Below are positions 30,619 through 34,004 of a DNA stretch of 34,004 nt, piece after piece (position 1 is the stretch's first letter; every line of letters starts with the position of its first letter). The position numbers and the translations under genes are program-made. The notes beneath the pieces were generated by a model, which worked only from the letters and a program-made list of their open reading frames with translations, did not search any database and was not told where the DNA came from. The stretch comes from an uncultured Oscillochloris sp. (GTDB lineage Bacteria; Chloroflexota; Chloroflexia; Chloroflexales; Chloroflexaceae): the NCBI GenBank assembly GCA_903887465.1, contig CAISPW010000134.1, forward strand, positions 1 to 34,004, in the 5' to 3' direction.

Positions 30619-31851
30619 ATGCAGGAAGAGCAGCACAACCGCGAAGCAGGCATGCGCCACTTTCAGCGCGGCATCGCCTTCGAGCGCTCGAACCGCATCA
30701 AAGAGGCTGTCGAGTCGTACCGACAGGCCATCGCCAGCTACCCCTACCTCTCCGAGGCTCACAATGCGCTCGGCTTCTACTACCAGCGGAGCGGGCTGCT
30801 CGCCAAGGCCGCCGACGAATTCCATACCGTCGCCAGCCTCGTCGGCGACTTCCTAGCCTACTTCAACCTCGGCTATATCCAGGTCGAGCTGGAGCGCTAC
30901 GACGAGGCTCTGACCACCTTCGGCCACTGCCTGGGCTTCGACCCGAACGACTCAGCCACCCACTTCGAGATCGGGCTGATCCACTATGCGCGCGGCGACT
31001 ACCGCGCGGCCCTCAGCCACCTCACGCTGCCCTTGAGCAGCTACCCCAGCGACTGGGAGATCCACAACCTGACCGGCAAGTGCCACCTGGGCATGCGCAG
31101 CTACGAGGAGGCCATGATCGCCTTCGGGCGTGCGCTGCTGCTGGCCAATAGCCCCCAAGCCCAGGTGGAACTGCTCGACAATATCAACACCGTCGAACGC
31201 CACCGTGAGTTCCGCAGCCTCAGCACGGTTAAGGATCAGCTCTACGCTGAGGAGGGCGTGGTCTACCTTGGCTCTGCGCAGGACGACGGCCTGCACGTGT
31301 GCGAGGTGCAGGACTTTCACTTCACCTACCCCGATGTCGGCACCACCCTCCAGCGCCTGATCGCCCTGATCAAAAGCTTGCGCTGGAGCTTCACCGCCAT
31401 CGTCTGCGGCGACACCCTCACCCGCCCCCTGGCCGACGCCCTCGCGCACCTGATGGAGATCCCGCAGCGCAGCGTCGATCAGCTTGGTCCGGATGACCGC
31501 GTGCTCCTGCTGATTGCCGTCGCACGCGAGGCTGAGTTGCTTCTGCTCACGATTGAGCGCACCCCTTGCCCGACCACCGCCTTCTGCCTCGGCATGAACT
31601 GGCTGCGCCATAGCAAGGCGCTGCCCGACCTGATCGGCATCACCGCCCACGGGACGTGCAGCGTGCCCTGGGAGGTCGAACTGCGCCACCTGCGCGCCGA
31701 CGGTGCCGCCCCCGACCGCATCGACGCCTGTGTATCTCTGGCCGCCCAGCAGACAATCCGGGCTGTCCACGAGACGCCGATCGACAGCAACCTGCCCCGC
31801 CAGATCCGCTACTACACCCGTAACCACCGTAAGGTAAACGCGACCCAGTAG
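30619..31851 (+). CDS. TPR protein with uncharacterised C-terminal domain
   Basis: A 410-residue protein. Residues ~1-190 form about five tetratricopeptide repeats (for example NREAGMRHFQRGIAFERSN and AHNALGFYYQRSG). Residues ~200-410 form an unrecognised domain starting STVKDQLYAEEGVVYLGSAQ, with FHFTYPDVGTTLQRLIALI and a CLGMNWLRHS stretch. No signal peptide or membrane segment. AGGAG-like sequence lies before ATG30619. The stop codon TAG is contributed by the left arm of a GTAGGGGC hairpin. The function is unknown; the N-terminal half suggests protein-protein contacts. Confidence 0.85.
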   Translation: MQEEQHNREAGMRHFQRGIAFERSNRIKEAVESYRQAIASYPYLSEAHNALGFYYQRSGLLAKAADEFHTVASLVGDFLAYFNLGYIQVELERYDEALTTFGHCLGFDPNDSATHFEIGLIHYARGDYRAALSHLTLPLSSYPSDWEIHNLTGKCHLGMRSYEEAMIAFGRALLLANSPQAQVELLDNINTVERHREFRSLSTVKDQLYAEEGVVYLGSAQDDGLHVCEVQDFHFTYPDVGTTLQRLIALIKSLRWSFTAIVCGDTLTRPLADALAHLMEIPQRSVDQLGPDDRVLLLIAVAREAELLLLTIERTPCPTTAFCLGMNWLRHSKALPDLIGITAHGTCSVPWEVELRHLRADGAAPDRIDACVSLAAQQTIRAVHETPIDSNLPRQIRYYTRNHRKVNATQ

Positions 31852-31904
31852 GGGCAAAGCATGTGATCGGACGCAAATCGTCCGATCACATGCTTCGCCC
31901 CTAC
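31848..31904. repeat. GTAGGGGC hairpin, second family member
   Basis: A 26-nt arm at 31848-31873 pairs with 31879-31904 at 25 of 26 positions (loop CAAAT). The outer GTAGGGGC-AAGCAT arm equals that of the hairpin at 10033, but the inner 11 nt of both arms are different. It likely ends transcription of the TPR gene. Confidence 0.92.
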
Positions 31905-31911
31905 GATTTCG

Positions 31912-31920
31912 TGGTATAAT
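31912..31920 (+). promoter_or_regulatory. Extended -10 promoter upstream of the UvdE-like gene
   Basis: TGG-TATAAT at 31912-31920 is a consensus extended -10, 38 nt before ATG31958 and 8 nt after the hairpin. No -35 match is seen, as usual for extended -10 promoters. Confidence 0.55.
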
Positions 31921-31957
31921 TATACACGTTTCCGGTTTTTTTATTCCCGATTGGCTT

Positions 31958-32881
31958 ATGATTCGACTCGGCTTCCCGGTGCGGGTCGTCGGCCGGCCCG
32001 GCCTGGGCGGCGGGCGACCGGCCCACCTGAGCGTCGGCCTAGCGCGCCTGGGCGATGTGCTCAGCTACATCGAGCAGATTCACGTGCAGTTCTACCGCAT
32101 TGCGGCGGGCGCACTCGTGTCCGGCGGCACGGGCCAGATCGCCGAGTGTGCCGCGCAGATCGATCTGCTGGCCCGGCGTCTGGCCGCCACGGGTACCCGG
32201 TTGACGGCCCACCTCGACCACGGGGTGGCCCTCGGCTGCGCCGACGACGCCGTGGCGGCGGACGGGCTAGCCCAGATCGAGGCCATGGCGGCCCTGCTTG
32301 AGGGGCTGGACGCGCATCGGCCCAACGGGAGAATCGAGGGCACGCTGGTGGTTCACGTGGGTGGCCCCGCCGCCGACCCGGCGACCCCGGCACGATTCGC
32401 CACGCGCCACCGGGTACTCTCGGCGCGGGCGCGGGCACGCCTAGCGGTCGAACACGACAGCGCCGGCCACAGCCTGGGCCAGATCCTCGCGCTCCACCGC
32501 CGCTGCGGCGTCCCGGTAGTCTTCGACGCCCTACACTGGGAGATCTGGAATCCTGAGGCCATCCCGCTCGACCTGGCCCTGGGCCTGGCCCTGGCCACCT
32601 GGCCGGTCGGGGCAAGCCCGGAGGTTCACCTGAGCAGCCCGCGCAGCGAGGCCCACCTGCTGCCGCCGCGCACCGGCCAAGCGAGCGCCGTGCTGCCGCC
32701 GCGCCCTGGCCAGCACGCCGACTTTATCGACGCCGGTGCCCTCCAGCGCCTGCTGGGTGCCGCGCGCGGCCTGCCCGCCTTCGACCTCATGCTGGAGGCA
32801 AAGGCCGGCGACCTCGCCCTGCTGCGGCTGCGCGCCGAGATCACCCGCCGCGCCCCCAGGCTCGCCCTAGCCCTCAGCTGA
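31958..32881 (+). CDS. Divergent UvdE/UvsE-like TIM-barrel protein
   Basis: A 307-residue protein resembling UV damage endonuclease, a metal-dependent TIM barrel that nicks 5' of UV lesions. Matching segments: MIRLGFP at the start, VVHVGG (His133), AVEHDS (Glu165), VVFDALHW (Asp190, His193), EVHLSSP (His224), HADFID (His253) and LMLEAKAGD (Glu280). His85 lies at the place of the MHPGQY metal His. Most metal ligands are therefore kept. The residues used to probe the lesion (Gln-Tyr after HPG, the N-terminal Tyr and Asn) and the modified Lys before the HLSS His (here Glu223) are changed. It may be an inactive or re-purposed paralogue. A consensus promoter precedes it and a GTG-start cyclophilin follows. 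Confidence 0.75.
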   Translation: MIRLGFPVRVVGRPGLGGGRPAHLSVGLARLGDVLSYIEQIHVQFYRIAAGALVSGGTGQIAECAAQIDLLARRLAATGTRLTAHLDHGVALGCADDAVAADGLAQIEAMAALLEGLDAHRPNGRIEGTLVVHVGGPAADPATPARFATRHRVLSARARARLAVEHDSAGHSLGQILALHRRCGVPVVFDALHWEIWNPEAIPLDLALGLALATWPVGASPEVHLSSPRSEAHLLPPRTGQASAVLPPRPGQHADFIDAGALQRLLGAARGLPAFDLMLEAKAGDLALLRLRAEITRRAPRLALALS

Positions 32882-32960
32882 CGCCGTGCTATAATGCTGG
32901 CGATGATTCGCCGGCCTGTCCGGCCCACAAATTCTCACCCTGTAGCCTAAGGAGCTGTCC

Positions 32961-33749
32961 GTGAGCCAGTCGCGCCCGCCTCGCCCGAATCAGCCCGCAC
33001 CGGCTGCGCCGACGAGCCCCATGCCCGGCATCATCTCGGTCGCCGTCGTGCTGCTCGTCCTCGGCATTGTCGTCGGTCTGCTGATCAACCGCGCCGGCCC
33101 GAACAGCCAACCGGCTAGCCAGGCCGATAATGGCCTTGCCAGCACCGCCGTCGCCATCCCGACCGTTGTGGCCCTCTCCCCCGTCGCAGCACCCACTGCC
33201 GCCCCCGTCGTCAACACCCAGCTGCGGCCCACCGCCACCACCTACACCTACAGCGCTCCGCCGCCGATGACGATCAACCCGGCCAAGAAGTACACCGCCA
33301 CCATTGAAACACCCCGAGGCAACATCGTGGTTCAGCTGCGGCCCGACATCGCCCCGCAGACGGTGAACAGCTTCGTCTTCCTGGCCCGCCAGAACTTCTA
33401 CAACGGCCTGACATGGCACCGCGTGCTGACGAATTTTATGGCTCAGGGCGGCGACCCGAAGGGCGACGGCACCGGTGGCCCCGGCTACGCCATTCCCGAC
33501 GAGTTCACCGACAAGATCATCTTTGATAAGCCGGGCCTCCTGGCTATGGCCCACTCTAATGCGCCAAACAGCGGCGGTTCACAGTTCTTCATCACCACCG
33601 CCCCAGCCGCCTACCTCAACAGCCAGTACACGATCTTCGGCCAGGTCGTCCAGGGCCAGGATATTGTCGATGGCATCCCGCTGCGCGACCCCGGCAGCGC
33701 GACAGCTCCTGGCGAGACCATCCTCGGCATCACCATCGCTGAGAGCTAG
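32961..33749 (+). CDS. Membrane-anchored cyclophilin-type peptidyl-prolyl isomerase
   Basis: A 262-residue protein: a Pro-rich cytoplasmic start, one membrane helix (~24-46, GIISVAVVLLVLGIVVGLLI), an extracytoplasmic Ala/Pro/Thr linker (~50-105), and a cyclophilin domain (~110-260). Catalytic segments are TWHRVLTNFMAQGGDP (Arg and Phe/Met/Gln of the active site) and NSGGSQFFI. It would speed proline isomerisation of exported proteins outside the membrane. GTG32961 is backed by AAGGAG at 6-7 nt. The domain is the short bacterial form, ending ILGITI. It may be co-transcribed with the upstream UvdE-like gene (79-nt gap). Confidence 0.94.
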   Translation: MSQSRPPRPNQPAPAAPTSPMPGIISVAVVLLVLGIVVGLLINRAGPNSQPASQADNGLASTAVAIPTVVALSPVAAPTAAPVVNTQLRPTATTYTYSAPPPMTINPAKKYTATIETPRGNIVVQLRPDIAPQTVNSFVFLARQNFYNGLTWHRVLTNFMAQGGDPKGDGTGGPGYAIPDEFTDKIIFDKPGLLAMAHSNAPNSGGSQFFITTAPAAYLNSQYTIFGQVVQGQDIVDGIPLRDPGSATAPGETILGITIAES

Positions 33750-33790
33750 GATCTAGGTAGGATCGACCGCCGACGCTCGGCGCGACGCAC

Positions 33791-33829
33791 AGCCAGAAGG
33801 CCCGACGCTTAGCGTCGGGCCTTCTGGCT
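33791..33829. terminator. 18-bp perfect stem between convergent genes
   Basis: 33791-33808 pairs perfectly with 33812-33829, loop TTA. It lies between the cyclophilin gene and the convergent partial gene, overlapping the last one's stop codon. No U-tract on either side, but the symmetry fits a two-way terminator. Confidence 0.75.
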
Positions 33830-34004
33830 ACTTCTTCCGCCCGAAGAGGCCGCGCTTTTTGGGCGTCTCCACCGTCTGCCGCAGCGAGTCCAGGTCGCCG
33901 TCGAGGCTGCCGGGCGACGCGACGGGCGGCGACGACGGCAGATCTAACGGCTTTAGACCCTCTTTAGCCGCTAGGTCGCTGAGCGAGATCCGCTTGCCAA
34001 GGAC
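33828..34004 (-). CDS. Partial gene at right edge, C-terminal 58 residues
   Basis: The minus-strand frame is open from the window edge to TAG at 33830-33828. The visible part reads GKRISLSDLAAKEGLKPLDL, then a Ser/Pro/Gly-rich stretch, and ends in the strongly basic TPKKRGLFGRKK. Third-position G/C preference is like the neighbours, so it is probably coding. I do not recognise the family; the basic tail suggests binding to nucleic acid, membrane phospholipid or the ribosome, but this is speculation. Confidence 0.6.
   Translation of the reverse strand, partial: VLGKRISLSDLAAKEGLKPLDLPSSPPVASPGSLDGDLDSLRQTVETPKKRGLFGRKK

Overview
The window is GC-rich, gene-dense bacterial chromosome. The gene set points to the Chloroflexota, most likely a filamentous anoxygenic phototroph of the Chloroflexales. 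The reasons are a KaiBC clock operon without a canonical KaiA, a membrane-anchored uptake [NiFe]-hydrogenase, a DnaD/DnaC-type helicase-loader pair, a CdaA/CdaR pair, and many short palindromic intergenic repeats. The taxonomic call is an inference from gene content; there is no rRNA gene here to test it.

Layout. 1-2834: a tandem-repeat array, dnaD-like and dnaC-like genes that overlap, and argF. 2913-8502 (+): a large TPR protein, the diadenylate cyclase gene cdaA and a YbbR/CdaR-like gene, probably one operon. 8623-12299 (+): an FprA-type ferredoxin-NADP reductase, a GT4-like glycosyltransferase with an internal heptamer repeat, and an unrecognised conserved gene. 12427-16736 (-): an uptake hydrogenase operon in the order small subunit, large subunit, cytochrome b, maturation protease. 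17049-22915 (-): the most notable block, a PAS protein with a KaiA/RsbU-like C-terminal domain, kaiB, kaiC and a PAS-PAS-GAF-GGDEF-EAL protein, closed by a strong intrinsic terminator. 23528-25276 (+): deoC and sucD. 25352-26995 (-): a GAF histidine kinase. 27318-29177 (-): selB. 29831-33749 (+): rph, a TPR protein, a divergent UvdE-like protein and a membrane-anchored cyclophilin. A partial gene enters from the right edge (-).

The clock block looks like a complete small system. A PAS sensor with a KaiA-like domain could feed KaiC phosphorylation, KaiB would close the cycle, and a co-transcribed bifunctional c-di-GMP enzyme could be the output. The hydrogenase operon lies just downstream on the same strand, but a terminator separates it.

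The second main discovery is a non-autonomous mobile element of 154 bp (full copies 23176-23329 and 29599-29752). It has about 20-bp terminal inverted repeats, three internal hairpins, and exact 10-bp target-site duplications at both full copies. At least five further degenerate, deleted or truncated copies lie in the same 13 kb. The central hairpin differs in sequence between copies but stays base-paired. Other palindromic families are also present: GTAGGGGCGAAGC hairpins with exchanged cores, and hairpins whose arms are short tandem repeats.
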